Virus record (IMG/VR): IMGVR_UViG_3300028198_000317
Location: 1 to 25,142 of that record
Length of the DNA: 25,142 nucleotides
Reading direction: 5' to 3' (one strand)
Source: a virus
Part shown: piece after piece, positions 13,902 through 22,180 of the stretch
Layout of the letters: each line of letters starts with the position of its first letter
Numbering within the stretch: the stretch's first letter is position 1
Made by a program: the position numbers and the translations under genes
Notes under the pieces: model-generated
The model's input: only the letters and a program-made list of their open reading frames with translations
Told to the model about the DNA's origin: nothing
The model's database searches: none

Positions 13902-14706
13902 CTAGTATCCTCCAAGCATATCCGTTTCTTAATTCTTCTGCTGTAAATTGACCGTATGCCATTGAATAGTATAAAGGTTCTCGATCAATGTAGCAAGGAT
14001 TTTCTATTTTAGAGAAATCTGTTTCTGATATAGGTGCACACGCATTGTGAGGATCAGTGAAGCACGGAATGCCTCTAGTGGTTGCTTCTAAAGAGATATT
14101 GGAGTTGTACGTCACAACAGCATAAGCGTCATTCCAGTCTATGGGACCACTTGGTTTACTGTCATCTTTACCAGTGACTATCATTCCCCCGTTTGCATCA
14201 TGTCCCATGATAGGGTTGTACCCTTTGTTCTTTACAATGATAGGTCTGTCTGTGTTGTCCTTCAGTGTTGCTAATGTTTTGTCTAGCCAGTCATGTACAC
14301 CAAAAAATTCCTTCATAGCATTGGACGGTGGACACACTATTATGTTCTTTCCGTCCTTCTTCCATGGGTGTATAGGCCATGGGAATGAATTTTTAAAACG
14401 ATCATCTGGCCTGTCCTCTTGCCAGTTCTTCAAATGACTATTCTTTACAACCTTAACATAGTAAGGGTTGTTCCTCGTTTCTCCCCAGTAAGGTCTGTCC
14501 ATGTAGTAGAAATCTATGTTATTTTTCTCTGCCCATTTGTACACGAGATGTGTGCCACGCAGTACACCAAACATCACTGCTTTTGTGCAATCCGTCTTGT
14601 TTATGATTTCAATTGGTGCGAGTTTCTTGGCTCCTGGTAAACCTTGTGCGGCCCAATCAACATATTTTTCTGTGAGTGCCCTATTAGTGGAACTAACGTA
14701 GATCAT
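13891..14706 (-). CDS. Capsule-type transferase relative, paralog C (no RPHP)
   Basis: 271 aa. AYAVVTYNSNISLEATTRG (194-212) matches the C-terminal signature of the capsule-type family, but where A and B have RPHP, C has RPIIVKNKGYN (154-164). Its N-terminal half has YYMDRPYWGETRNNPYYVKV (67-86), closely matching YWFADTPYFGRFDNN in paralog D at 18377, so C and D form a subfamily of their own. The donor site has therefore changed, suggesting a different substrate or an inactive fold. C-terminal AYGQFTAEELRNG is near identical to D (AYQQFTPEEIENG). It overlaps the Gmd gene by 14 bp. Confidence 0.55.
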   Translation of the reverse strand: MIYVSSTNRALTEKYVDWAAQGLPGAKKLAPIEIINKTDCTKAVMFGVLRGTHLVYKWAEKNNIDFYYMDRPYWGETRNNPYYVKVVKNSHLKNWQEDRPDDRFKNSFPWPIHPWKKDGKNIIVCPPSNAMKEFFGVHDWLDKTLATLKDNTDRPIIVKNKGYNPIMGHDANGGMIVTGKDDSKPSGPIDWNDAYAVVTYNSNISLEATTRGIPCFTDPHNACAPISETDFSKIENPCYIDREPLYYSMAYGQFTAEELRNGYAWRILDES

Positions 14707-15676
14707 GGGATAGTCTCTTTATGTCTTCGTTGACCATCAAAGCAACCATGTCTTTGAATTCGGTCTTAGGTTCCCATCCTAATTTTTCTTTTGCTTTGGC
14801 ATATGACCCATGTAGTGCGTGTACTTCTGCCGGACGTTTGAAACGTGGGTCAGACTCAACGTATTGCTCCCAATTATCGATACCAGCAGTTCTAAAAGCA
14901 TGAGTAAGTAATTCTCTAATAGAATGTTGCACTCCTGTGCATATTACGTAATCTCCCGGATCTTGTTGTTGCACCATGGTGTACATGGCTTCAACAAAGT
15001 CGCCAGCAAATCCCCAATCTCTTTTTGCATCTAGGTTTCCCAGTGTAAGTTTTTTTGCAAGTCCTAGTTTAATCTTAGCAACACCGTCTGTGATTTTTCT
15101 TGTGACAAATTCTCTACCCCTAATAGGTGATTCGTGATTGAATAAAATTCCATTTGAAGCATGTATGCTATAACTTTCTCTGAAGTTGACAGTCATCCAG
15201 TAGGCATAAAGTTTTGACACGCCGTATGGAGAACGCGGTTGGAACGGCGTTTGTTCGTTTTGTAAACCGTCAACATTTGAGTTACCGTAGAGTTCACTGG
15301 TACTTGCTTGATAGAATTTTGTAAGTGGATTTTGATTTACTATTGCATTAAGGATGTTCAACACACCCATGGCATTTACTTCCGTTGTCTGTTTGTTGAG
15401 ATCCCAACTGGCTCCCACAAAACTCTGTGCGGCAAGATTGTAAAATTCGTTTGGCCTGATCGTTCTTACCAAGTGGTTCATGTTGGCATCGTCTGTGATG
15501 TCGCCTGTGATCAGTTCCACATCGTTTTGTATTCCAAGATAATCGAGATTTGATAGATTTGGATTGCTGTACCTTTTTACCAAACCATAGACTTTGTAGT
15601 CTTTTTCTAATAGGTGTTTGGCTAGGTAAGGACCATCTTGTCCAGTCATTCCTGTTACAAATGCAATTTTTTTCAT
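14693..15676 (-). CDS. gmd: GDP-mannose 4,6-dehydratase
   Basis: 327 aa. Gmd converts GDP-D-mannose to GDP-4-keto-6-deoxymannose, the branch point to GDP-fucose, GDP-rhamnose, perosamine and colitose. NAD(P)-binding TGMTGQDG is at 8-15. The active site STSELYG (125-131) and YGVSK (151-155) contribute the Ser/Thr-Tyr-Lys set. FNHESPIRG (179-187) and RDWGFAGDFVEAM are specific to Gmd. Length is slightly below the usual 340-370. It is the committed step for the island's 6-deoxy sugar, and the next reductase or epimerase is expected nearby; the epimerase at 19832 is a candidate, though not obviously of the fucose synthase type. Spacing to GT-A copy 2 is 20 bp. Confidence 0.92.
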   Translation of the reverse strand: MKKIAFVTGMTGQDGPYLAKHLLEKDYKVYGLVKRYSNPNLSNLDYLGIQNDVELITGDITDDANMNHLVRTIRPNEFYNLAAQSFVGASWDLNKQTTEVNAMGVLNILNAIVNQNPLTKFYQASTSELYGNSNVDGLQNEQTPFQPRSPYGVSKLYAYWMTVNFRESYSIHASNGILFNHESPIRGREFVTRKITDGVAKIKLGLAKKLTLGNLDAKRDWGFAGDFVEAMYTMVQQQDPGDYVICTGVQHSIRELLTHAFRTAGIDNWEQYVESDPRFKRPAEVHALHGSYAKAKEKLGWEPKTEFKDMVALMVNEDIKRLSHDLR

Positions 15677-15696
15677 TTAATGTAATTATGTCTAAT

Positions 15697-16587
15697 TTAA
15701 CTTGGTGGTACTTTTTTCCAGTAGTCTATGTTTTGTAGGTCAAAGGATGCGTTAGGATTGACACGGAAATCATTTCTAGCAGACGTACCGTGGAGTTTTC
15801 TCTTGCCTTTGAAATGGTCCATGTACATTCCCAATTCACTATTGATAAAAACATGATGACCTTTCACTCCTTTGTGATATCCTATGTCGTTCACTTGTAT
15901 ATTTTTTTCTGCCCTGTACATTTTTGACAAATGCCAAAACACGTACGAATCATGCCATTCGAGAATTTTAAATACATCGCCTGTTGTGTAAAGTCGCTCC
16001 CAGTCGTTTATAAAGTTACGGGTCTCTGGATGCTTTAGGTTGTATCCTACGAATCCACATTCCGGATAAACACCCCCGTCACCTAACGTTGGATTTTCTC
16101 TACCTAGATACGTAAGCATGGTTTCTTCTGGTAATAATTTTGAGAAAAACTCTAATGGCACAGATCTGAAAGTGAAAGTGTCTGCGTCTATCCACAGCAC
16201 ATAATCGTATCCGTCGGAGTTACGCACTGCATTGACTACACAAAAAACTTTGTTTGCAAATCTCACAGCGTCCCAAAGAAAAGAATCTTTATCTTTATCC
16301 AACCCCTGTAAGTTGGGCGACCTTCTTACACCACCTTCGATCTGTTTAATTTTGCCATTTGCGGTTGGGTCGTCTTTGTACTTGTCTTTGAATTTGAATA
16401 GTTCTGTCTCTGCTTGTGTTAGATCAACACACGTTATTCTATCGTCAACGTCCTTTGGTTGTTGTTCTTCACAGTAGAGAAATATATCCACCTCCGGAGG
16501 AAATTGTTCGACCATGGAGTGTATTCCCCGTTTGGCGAACGATCCCCAAGTGCCCGGTTTGTAAGATGTTATAACTTTAATTTTCAT
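15697..16587 (-). CDS. Glycosyltransferase, GT-A type with DAD motif, copy 2
   Basis: 296 aa from the ATG at 16587. An upstream in-frame TTG (16593) adds two residues but overlaps the previous stop, so the ATG is preferred. The DAD motif is at 134-136 (LWIDADTFTF). FLWDAVRFANKVFCV is nearly identical to copy 1, as are LTYLGRENP, YPECGFVGYNL and GHHVFINSELG. The N-terminal 14-65 region differs. An insertion near 93-101 (LQGLDKDK) is present only here. As a paralog, it may use the same donor with another acceptor, so that two enzymes build successive linkages. It starts 2 bp after the GT61 stop. Confidence 0.75.
   Translation of the reverse strand: MKIKVITSYKPGTWGSFAKRGIHSMVEQFPPEVDIFLYCEEQQPKDVDDRITCVDLTQAETELFKFKDKYKDDPTANGKIKQIEGGVRRSPNLQGLDKDKDSFLWDAVRFANKVFCVVNAVRNSDGYDYVLWIDADTFTFRSVPLEFFSKLLPEETMLTYLGRENPTLGDGGVYPECGFVGYNLKHPETRNFINDWERLYTTGDVFKILEWHDSYVFWHLSKMYRAEKNIQVNDIGYHKGVKGHHVFINSELGMYMDHFKGKRKLHGTSARNDFRVNPNASFDLQNIDYWKKVPPS
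16040..16269. repeat. Two conserved DNA blocks shared with GT-A copy 1
   Basis: 16237-16269 (33 nt) and 16040-16062 (23 nt) are identical to blocks in GT-A copy 1 at 10935-10967 and 10738-10760. Both encode conserved protein segments (AVRFANKVFCV, ECGFVGYN), but even synonymous sites are unchanged, so relatively recent exchange is likely. Confidence 0.75.
16550..16587. repeat. 38-bp direct repeat, copy 2 (GT-A start)
   Basis: Identical to 11239-11276 at all 38 positions, covering the start codon and first 12 residues of the second GT-A gene, in the same orientation. Confidence 0.85.
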
Positions 16588-16589
16588 TG

Positions 16590-17672
16590 TCAATCGAGAT
16601 ATTTAAGTAGGTCCGGAACATCGATTTTAAAATTTATTAGATCGCTTAGTCTCTTTATACCTTTGGGTTTTTTGCCACCTTCCAGTTTTATTGGCACTGT
16701 GTTGGCCAAGTATAGTTCGTGTTTTAATCCTAGGTGGTGTGAAAGTATTGGATAGACTTTTTTATGAATCATTTTGGTGTCTTGTATTTCAATTACTTTT
16801 GTTCCTGGTTTACACCAAAGTAGATTGACCAATCCTGCCCCATGGGCCGCGACAATGTGTGTTGCTTCCGCAAATGTTTTCATTTGTTCTCGTATGGTCA
16901 TTGTTTCTAATACAACTGTTTCCCATCCTTTCAGGGCCAGTAACAGTTCATCAGAATTTGTCATTCTTCTTGTTTTTGCTCCCGGACGTAGCACCACAAT
17001 CTTTCGATATGGTTCTTTGACCTCATGTCCGTGCAGACCTTTGAAGTGTCTCAGCCATGGTGCCAGATGAGGAGTAATCACTCCATCCTTTGTATTACTA
17101 GCACTGGGCACTAGTAAATGTTTGAACTGCCATGTTTCATTTTTTGGCATGACCAGTACTTTTATCTCAGGAAACAATTCCTTGATTATTTTCTTAAAAT
17201 ATCTACTCTCGTTTGCCAACACATAGCAGTATTTTGTGAAATCTGTGGACCAGCGTTTCTCTAACAGTCTGAATTTTGATATCACGTCAATCCAAATGTG
17301 CCATGGGTTGTTCACACTTTCCTCATCAATGGGCAACCACACATACATATATTTCTCATGGAAGTGTTGGCTGACGGGTGGCAGATCTGCCTGTACTTCG
17401 TCCCCCCACTCTTTCCAGAGTTTGTGTGTCTTGTCTGGTTTATTCCTACGTTGATCCGTGAGGCCCCAGATATAATTGGTTATCAATTTCTGTTGATAGG
17501 TAACAAGTAATGGGCAAGTATGCACTTTGCAATCATGGAATTCGGCAACAAACGTTGGTAAACTTGTAAAATTTGGATCTATCTCTTTGTGGTAGGGAAC
17601 GGTGTAGTTGTAACTGGTATCAACAGTCTCCCACTTGTCTAAAAAATATTTGATTGAATCTATGTTCTTCAT
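16590..17672 (-). CDS. GT61-family (DUF563) glycosyltransferase
   Basis: 360 aa. Residues 275-296 read AAHGAGLVN followed by LLWCKPGTKVIEI, the signature of DUF563/GT61 enzymes (plant xylan arabinosyl- and xylosyltransferases, animal EOGT, many bacterial polysaccharide enzymes). KIVVLRPGAKTRRMTN (224-239) supplies the conserved Arg near the donor site, and the C-terminal LEG(G)KKPKGIKRL is basic. No membrane segment is seen, so it works in the cytoplasm on a nucleotide-activated sugar. It is the first gene of the ten-gene minus-strand run, with a promoter candidate starting about 16 nt before the ATG. The donor is unknown. Confidence 0.82.
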   Translation of the reverse strand: MKNIDSIKYFLDKWETVDTSYNYTVPYHKEIDPNFTSLPTFVAEFHDCKVHTCPLLVTYQQKLITNYIWGLTDQRRNKPDKTHKLWKEWGDEVQADLPPVSQHFHEKYMYVWLPIDEESVNNPWHIWIDVISKFRLLEKRWSTDFTKYCYVLANESRYFKKIIKELFPEIKVLVMPKNETWQFKHLLVPSASNTKDGVITPHLAPWLRHFKGLHGHEVKEPYRKIVVLRPGAKTRRMTNSDELLLALKGWETVVLETMTIREQMKTFAEATHIVAAHGAGLVNLLWCKPGTKVIEIQDTKMIHKKVYPILSHHLGLKHELYLANTVPIKLEGGKKPKGIKRLSDLINFKIDVPDLLKYLD

Positions 17673-17674
17673 GA

Positions 17675-17703
17675 TTGTATTTTGCCAGTAAGTATACTAT
17701 AAT
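17675..17703 (+). promoter_or_regulatory. Sigma70-like promoter for the plus-strand glycan run
   Basis: TTGTAT (17675-17680), a 17-bp spacer and an exact TATAAT (17698-17703) give a good sigma70 layout. Initiation near 17710 would leave a very short leader to the ATG at 17713, or 15 nt to the alternative ATG at 17725. Confidence 0.55.
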
Positions 17704-17723
17704 TATTGTATTATGTTAACCAA
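17696..17723 (-). promoter_or_regulatory. Divergent sigma70-like promoter for the minus-strand run
   Basis: On the minus strand, TTGGTT (17723-17718), a 16-bp spacer and TATAGT (17701-17696) form a moderate match. Its -10 overlaps the TATAAT of the plus-strand promoter, so the two would compete. The start site near 17689 lies about 16 nt before the ATG at 17672, a leader length similar to that of the uvsW operon promoter. Confidence 0.4.
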
Positions 17724-18402
17724 TATGTTCATTAATGGTTGTTCGTTCCTTACTACCAGACCAAGAGATAATGTACACACTCACTGTGGACTAGAATTGG
17801 CCAAACTTATGGAATTAAATGTCGCAGTAAATCTGGCCGGAGGAGGCAGGGGATCAAAAAGAATGATGTGGACTACTAGAACATGGTGCGAGAAGTTTCC
17901 CGAACAAGCAGAAAACTGTTTCTTCTTGATAGGATCCAGTGGAGGAAACAGATTTGATTATCCTACCAGTGATGGATACAAAGCACATAAATTTCCTACA
18001 ATGAAGACTACTTGGAAAACGTGGGATCCTAATAGGGATGAGCACACAAAAAGTTTTACAAAATACCTATTCAGAGCAGGAATGGACTTAGATCAAACCA
18101 CACAGATAGAATCAACACTGGCGTTGTTAGATTTGCAAGACTATTTTAAAAATAAAAATTATCCATATGTGTTTTACAACACACTGTCTGACGCAGACAT
18201 AACAAACGAGGACATAAAGTTTATGTTTGACAAGATTGACAAGAAGAGATTTTTCAAACCGGACACCAGTCATCTGGATTACACTGTTGCAAACAAGCAA
18301 GAATGCAAATCCGGAGACCCCCATCCTAGCACCGAAGGACACAAGGATTGGGCAAGACAACTTAAAGAATTCATAGATGCTAACAATTTACGCACCATTT
18401 AA
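17713..18402 (+). CDS. SGNH/GDSL-type hydrolase
   Basis: 229 aa. The pattern of an SGNH esterase or lyase is present: block I NGCSF (8-12) with Ser as nucleophile, an Ala-Gly-Gly-Gly loop AGGGRGS (42-48) for the oxyanion hole, and block V DPHPSTEGH (202-210) giving the catalytic Asp/His. FFLIGSSGG (about 70-78) holds the third block. In glycan clusters such enzymes remove or transfer O-acetyl groups. The ATG at 17713 adds four residues (MLTN) before MFINGCSF; the ATG at 17725 is an equally plausible start and fits the promoter better. It is the first gene of the plus-strand run and overlaps the next by 26 bp. Confidence 0.68.
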   Translation: MLTNMFINGCSFLTTRPRDNVHTHCGLELAKLMELNVAVNLAGGGRGSKRMMWTTRTWCEKFPEQAENCFFLIGSSGGNRFDYPTSDGYKAHKFPTMKTTWKTWDPNRDEHTKSFTKYLFRAGMDLDQTTQIESTLALLDLQDYFKNKNYPYVFYNTLSDADITNEDIKFMFDKIDKKRFFKPDTSHLDYTVANKQECKSGDPHPSTEGHKDWARQLKEFIDANNLRTI

Positions 18403-19189
18403 TAATAGAAACAGTAAAGCATGGGAAGTTTTCAACGGTGTTGAGAAATCATGGCCGGATCAGATTACAAAGTTAGACAATGCTGTGGAAAAAGATCCAG
18501 TCAGCAACAGCATGTTCTGGGGATTCGTTGGCAACAACAGAGAGATGGTACAAAAGTTAGATGCACGTAATCATACATATTGGTTTGCAGACACACCATA
18601 CTTTGGAAGATTTGACAACAATAATTTGAAACCAGACAATCACTACTGGCGTATTTGTAAAAATACAATCCATGTTCCTTACCTGAAAGATTGCAAAGCA
18701 GATAGATTTGAAAAATTTGGTATGAAGATAAAGGCACCAAACTTTGCTGGTAAGCATGTTTTAGTTTGTCCTAGTTCCACAGGCATACACCAATACTTGA
18801 ACAGACCCAATTGGACAAACGAGACAATAGAACAGATTAAGAGATACACGGACAGACCTATCAAACTTCGACACAAGCCTAGGGGCAGGGGTACATCAGG
18901 ACCAAGTGAGGCAACGGTACCCCTATCCGAGGATCTCAAAGAAGCGTGGTGTGTTGTAACAAGTTGTTCCATAGCGGCGGTTGAAGCAATCTGTGAGGGC
19001 ATACCGGTGTTCTGCGATAACATAAGTTTTGCTGTAGACGTTGGCAACGTGGAACTATCGGATATTGAGAATCCTTATTATGGCGGTCCTGAACCTTGGC
19101 TGTACAGCCTAGCATACCAACAGTTCACTCCCGAAGAGATAGAAAACGGCACAGCAGTAGAAATACTAATGGACAAAGGAATACTATGA
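18377..19189 (+). CDS. Capsule-type transferase relative, paralog D
   Basis: 270 aa. TSCSIAAVEAICEGIPVF (195-212) is the capsule-type signature. Like paralog C it lacks RPHP and has RPIKLRHKPRG (160-170) in its place. WFADTPYFGRFDNN (69-82) and the tail AYQQFTPEEIENG mirror paralog C, so these two form a subfamily split between the two divergent runs. NVELSDIENPYY shares the NIKLADIN position with paralog A. The start overlaps the SGNH gene by 26 bp, and the stop overlaps the next ATG as ATGA. A sugar transferase role is inferred, but loss of the RPHP loop leaves the activity uncertain. Confidence 0.55.
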   Translation: MLTIYAPFNNRNSKAWEVFNGVEKSWPDQITKLDNAVEKDPVSNSMFWGFVGNNREMVQKLDARNHTYWFADTPYFGRFDNNNLKPDNHYWRICKNTIHVPYLKDCKADRFEKFGMKIKAPNFAGKHVLVCPSSTGIHQYLNRPNWTNETIEQIKRYTDRPIKLRHKPRGRGTSGPSEATVPLSEDLKEAWCVVTSCSIAAVEAICEGIPVFCDNISFAVDVGNVELSDIENPYYGGPEPWLYSLAYQQFTPEEIENGTAVEILMDKGIL

Positions 19190-19812
19190 AGATAGAAAAA
19201 GTAAATGACTTTTGGGTGCCATCGAATGATATACACATAGAACAATGGAAGTCAGGAGCACCATTTACACAGAACAAATGCCTCAACAAGTTTATAAAAT
19301 ATTGCGAGTCACAAACTAAAAAAATGAAAACAGTCATTGATGTTGGTGCGTGGTGTGGGACATGGTCAAAAGCCATCGAGCCGTTCGCTAAAAAAGTAAT
19401 TGCTTTTGAGCCTGACAAAACACATTTTGAATGTTTACAACGTAATTGCACTATAAATTGTACACCAAGAATGGAGGCTGTTGGGTCTCAACTACAAGAA
19501 GTATCACTAACTGAAGATGACTTCACACAGGCAAAGCGGGTTGATAAAGAAGGCAATATACGAATGACCACTATTGACAGTATGGAGTTTACAGATGTTG
19601 ATATGATAAAGATTGATGTTGAAGGTTATGAAATGGAAGTGTTAAAAGGTGCAACAAAAACTTTAGAAACTGTAAAATATCTGATGATAGAATTAAACAA
19701 CAACACCAAAAAATATGGCAGTAATAATCTTGAAATTGAAAAATATTTAAAGTCATTAGGCTTTAAGGTATTAATGGATCATTGGCCTGACAAAGTTTTT
19801 TACCGTGCATAA
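19186..19812 (+). CDS. FkbM-family methyltransferase 1 (start moved to 19186)
   Basis: 208 aa. FkbM-family enzymes O-methylate sugars and other hydroxyls using SAM. Motif I is VIDVGAWCGTWS (50-61), the acidic motif II is FEPDKTH (74-80), and the family block IKIDVEGYEMEVLKG is at 141-155, which places the protein in FkbM with confidence. The frame is open back to 19096, but the ATG at 19186 is preferred because it overlaps the previous TGA as ATGA and the extra 30 residues lie in another gene. This protein and the one at 21593 may methylate different positions. Confidence 0.87.
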   Translation: MKIEKVNDFWVPSNDIHIEQWKSGAPFTQNKCLNKFIKYCESQTKKMKTVIDVGAWCGTWSKAIEPFAKKVIAFEPDKTHFECLQRNCTINCTPRMEAVGSQLQEVSLTEDDFTQAKRVDKEGNIRMTTIDSMEFTDVDMIKIDVEGYEMEVLKGATKTLETVKYLMIELNNNTKKYGSNNLEIEKYLKSLGFKVLMDHWPDKVFYRA

Positions 19813-19831
19813 CTTAAATTAAATACTCAAA

Positions 19832-20836
19832 ATGAAAATTTTTATAACAGGTGTCGCAGGATTTTTAGGTTCTCACCTAGCAGATTTAATGATATCAGAA
19901 GGCCACACTGTTGCTGGTAATGATAACATGATTGGTGGATACACAGACAATGTTCCCCAAAATGTAGAGTTCCATCAAGTGGACTGTTGCGATTTAGAAA
20001 ACATGACGAAGGCCATGGAAGGCTGTGACATTGTTTATCATACCGCCGCAACAGCATACGAAGGACTGTCAGTATTTTCTCCTGTGCTTGTTACAAGAAA
20101 TATATTCGAAGCGTCCGTGACAACCATTACAGCGGCCATAAGAAACAAAGTTAAACGTATTGTGTATTGTTCAAGTATGGCGAGATATGGTCATCATGAT
20201 GAGTTGCCTTACAAAGAAACTTACGAATGTCGTCCCCAAGATCCATACGGTATTGCAAAGAAAGCCGGAGAAGATGTGCTTAAAAATTTATGTGAAACGC
20301 ACGGAGTTGAGTATGTAATCGCTGTGCCACACAACATTGTTGGACCAAGACAGAAGTATGATGATCCGTTTAGAAACGTTATGTCTATTATGTTGAACAG
20401 AATGTTACAGGGCAAACAACCAATCATATACGGAGATGGTGAACAGCAAAGATGTTTTAGTTACATAGACGATTGTTTATATTGTCTGAATGCACTTGCG
20501 TTTCAAGACAATGTGGTTGGAGAGGTTATTAACATAGGACCAGACGAAGAACCTATAACAATCAATGAGTTAGCGGAGGCCTGTGCAAACGAAACAGGAC
20601 TGAACCTAGATCCTATACATCACAAAGATAGACCCAAAGAAGTCAAACTAGCAGTGTGTTCATCAGACAAAGCAAGGGATTTACTAGGTTATAGTACAGC
20701 AACCAATATGCGACAGTCGGTGAAAAAGACAGCGGAGTACATAAGGACTAGGGGTACCAAAAAGTTTCAATACCATCTACCATTGGAAATTATTAATGAC
20801 CAGACTCCAGATACCTGGAAGAACAAGTTGATATGA
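19832..20836 (+). CDS. NAD-dependent sugar epimerase/dehydratase
   Basis: 334 aa, extended short-chain dehydrogenase. NAD-binding GVAGFLG (7-13), catalytic-region SSM (114-116) with Tyr139 and Lys143 (PYGIAKK), and HNIVGPRQ and GDGEQQRCFSYIDD (about 204-217), typical of nucleotide-sugar epimerases. It looks closer to UDP-hexose 4-epimerases than to GDP-fucose synthase: there is no fucose-synthase Cys motif that I can recognise. Since Gmd is in the same island, it could still act on a GDP-sugar intermediate. The product is unknown. It lies 19 bp after the FkbM gene and overlaps the next start by 4 bp. Confidence 0.82.
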   Translation: MKIFITGVAGFLGSHLADLMISEGHTVAGNDNMIGGYTDNVPQNVEFHQVDCCDLENMTKAMEGCDIVYHTAATAYEGLSVFSPVLVTRNIFEASVTTITAAIRNKVKRIVYCSSMARYGHHDELPYKETYECRPQDPYGIAKKAGEDVLKNLCETHGVEYVIAVPHNIVGPRQKYDDPFRNVMSIMLNRMLQGKQPIIYGDGEQQRCFSYIDDCLYCLNALAFQDNVVGEVINIGPDEEPITINELAEACANETGLNLDPIHHKDRPKEVKLAVCSSDKARDLLGYSTATNMRQSVKKTAEYIRTRGTKKFQYHLPLEIINDQTPDTWKNKLI

Positions 20837-21546
20837 TTTCTTTCTGTTGTCCATCTAGAGGCAGGCCCGAACTTGCAAAAAGGTTAGTTGACACAGCAAC
20901 GCAGACACAAAAAGGTGACACCGAGTTTCTTTTTTATCTTAACGACGATGATGAAAAATTAGAACAGTATAAGGATCTACTAGACGAAAAGCATTATACT
21001 GTAGGACCAAATCAATCGACTTGCTACAGTTGGAACTTGATGGCCGATAAGGCCTCGCACGATATAGTAATGCTTATGGGCGACGATGTACAGGTACAAA
21101 CGCAAGGCTGGGATCAACTTATTGCAGACGAATTTCTTAGGTACGAGGACAGGATCTTAATGGTAGTACCAAGCGACGGCAGGAACAAAGGCACTAAGAA
21201 GCACGGTGATGAGACAATGCTCTGGCCAGATCAACCATTGCCGTCGGCTCACTTCGCCGTGCATAAGAATTGGACCAATACGTTAGGCTATCTTGCTCCA
21301 CCGTTTTTTTGGCATTGGCACGTGGACACGTACACACAGAAAGTTGCACGTAAATTGAACAGATGTCTCTATTTGCCAACAGTAACATTCAAAGCCAAAA
21401 AAATTATTAACGACAACGCAGGGAAACAAATACGTAAGAATCTAAACATTAATGAACGGGATAATTTTGTTTGGAATAAAGTAAGACAGAGATGTTTACA
21501 AGCAGACGTACTTGCGTTAGAACAAAAAATAAATCAACCTATGTAA
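20833..21546 (+). CDS. GT2-like glycosyltransferase
   Basis: 237 aa. MISFCCPSRGRPELAKRL opens in the style of GT2 enzymes, followed by a candidate metal-binding NDDD (37-40) and a second, MLMGDDVQ (80-87), where GDD would serve as the metal-binding DxD equivalent. A His-rich segment, PPFFWHWHVDTYTQ (around 156-169), could close the active site. No membrane span. It is the last gene of the plus-strand run. The acceptor is unknown; GT2 is the best guess over a GT-A family of its own. Confidence 0.65.
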   Translation: MISFCCPSRGRPELAKRLVDTATQTQKGDTEFLFYLNDDDEKLEQYKDLLDEKHYTVGPNQSTCYSWNLMADKASHDIVMLMGDDVQVQTQGWDQLIADEFLRYEDRILMVVPSDGRNKGTKKHGDETMLWPDQPLPSAHFAVHKNWTNTLGYLAPPFFWHWHVDTYTQKVARKLNRCLYLPTVTFKAKKIINDNAGKQIRKNLNINERDNFVWNKVRQRCLQADVLALEQKINQPM

Positions 21547-21585
21547 AAACAGTGCTTGTTTTCTTTCATTATAAAATGGCAATTG

Positions 21586-21604
21586 AATGTGTTTATACAT
21601 TTTT
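21586..21604 (+). terminator. Weak hairpin between convergent genes
   Basis: AATGT (21586-21590) pairs with ACATT (21597-21601) over a 6-nt loop, followed by a short T run. The stem is short and AT-rich and overlaps the stop of the minus-strand FkbM gene. It may end the plus-strand run weakly; I put little weight on it. Confidence 0.3.
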
Positions 21605-22141
21605 AACCATGAGATAATCCATATTCATCATTTTATCAATACCTTTGCATTCATACCCCCATTCTTTTAATAATTCGACTGCATCAAGATTACCTTTGTT
21701 TTGCTCTACTACTATTACAGGAAAATATTTTTTGATTGTTTCTTCACTACCTTTGATTGCTCTCAGTTCATAACCTTCGATATCGTATTTTATGAAACCG
21801 ACATTTTTGTAATTAAAACTATCAAGTGTTTTGATAGGAACTTTGACATTTCCATTGTCCTTTATCCTGCCAACTTTGTTACTGGTAGTAAATGAATGAC
21901 CATTTTGTTCTCCAATACCACAAACAGTGTAGGTAAATTTTGTAATGTCTTTCACATTGTTTTGGAATTCTTTAATTTTATTCCTGAAATCGAAAGCAAA
22001 AATGTGTTGGAAATCCTTCTCCATCTGTGCTGAGAATCCACCTTCCCTACAACCAACATCAATGCCGACTGTCCCTCGTTGAATATATGGTTTCGCCATG
22101 GCGTATGTCTCTCGCATACTTCTTAAATGTTGCTCGTCCAT
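21593..22141 (-). CDS. FkbM-family methyltransferase 2
   Basis: 182 aa. Motif I IDVGCREGGFS (27-37), acidic FAFDFRN (48-54), and IKYDIEGYELRAIKG (117-131) mark an FkbM-type SAM methyltransferase. It differs strongly from the copy at 19186, so it is not a recent duplicate. It is more AT-rich than most neighbours. It converges with the plus-strand run 46 bp away and is the last gene of the third minus-strand run. The substrate is probably a sugar hydroxyl. Confidence 0.83.
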   Translation of the reverse strand: MDEQHLRSMRETYAMAKPYIQRGTVGIDVGCREGGFSAQMEKDFQHIFAFDFRNKIKEFQNNVKDITKFTYTVCGIGEQNGHSFTTSNKVGRIKDNGNVKVPIKTLDSFNYKNVGFIKYDIEGYELRAIKGSEETIKKYFPVIVVEQNKGNLDAVELLKEWGYECKGIDKMMNMDYLMVKNV

Positions 22142-22180
22142 TATAATTTTTTCCCTATTTTACGTAATTTCAAAATGTAA

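Noticed and set aside
19842-20057. 71-aa antisense frame in the epimerase gene
   Set aside because: Shadow of a strongly supported dehydrogenase frame.
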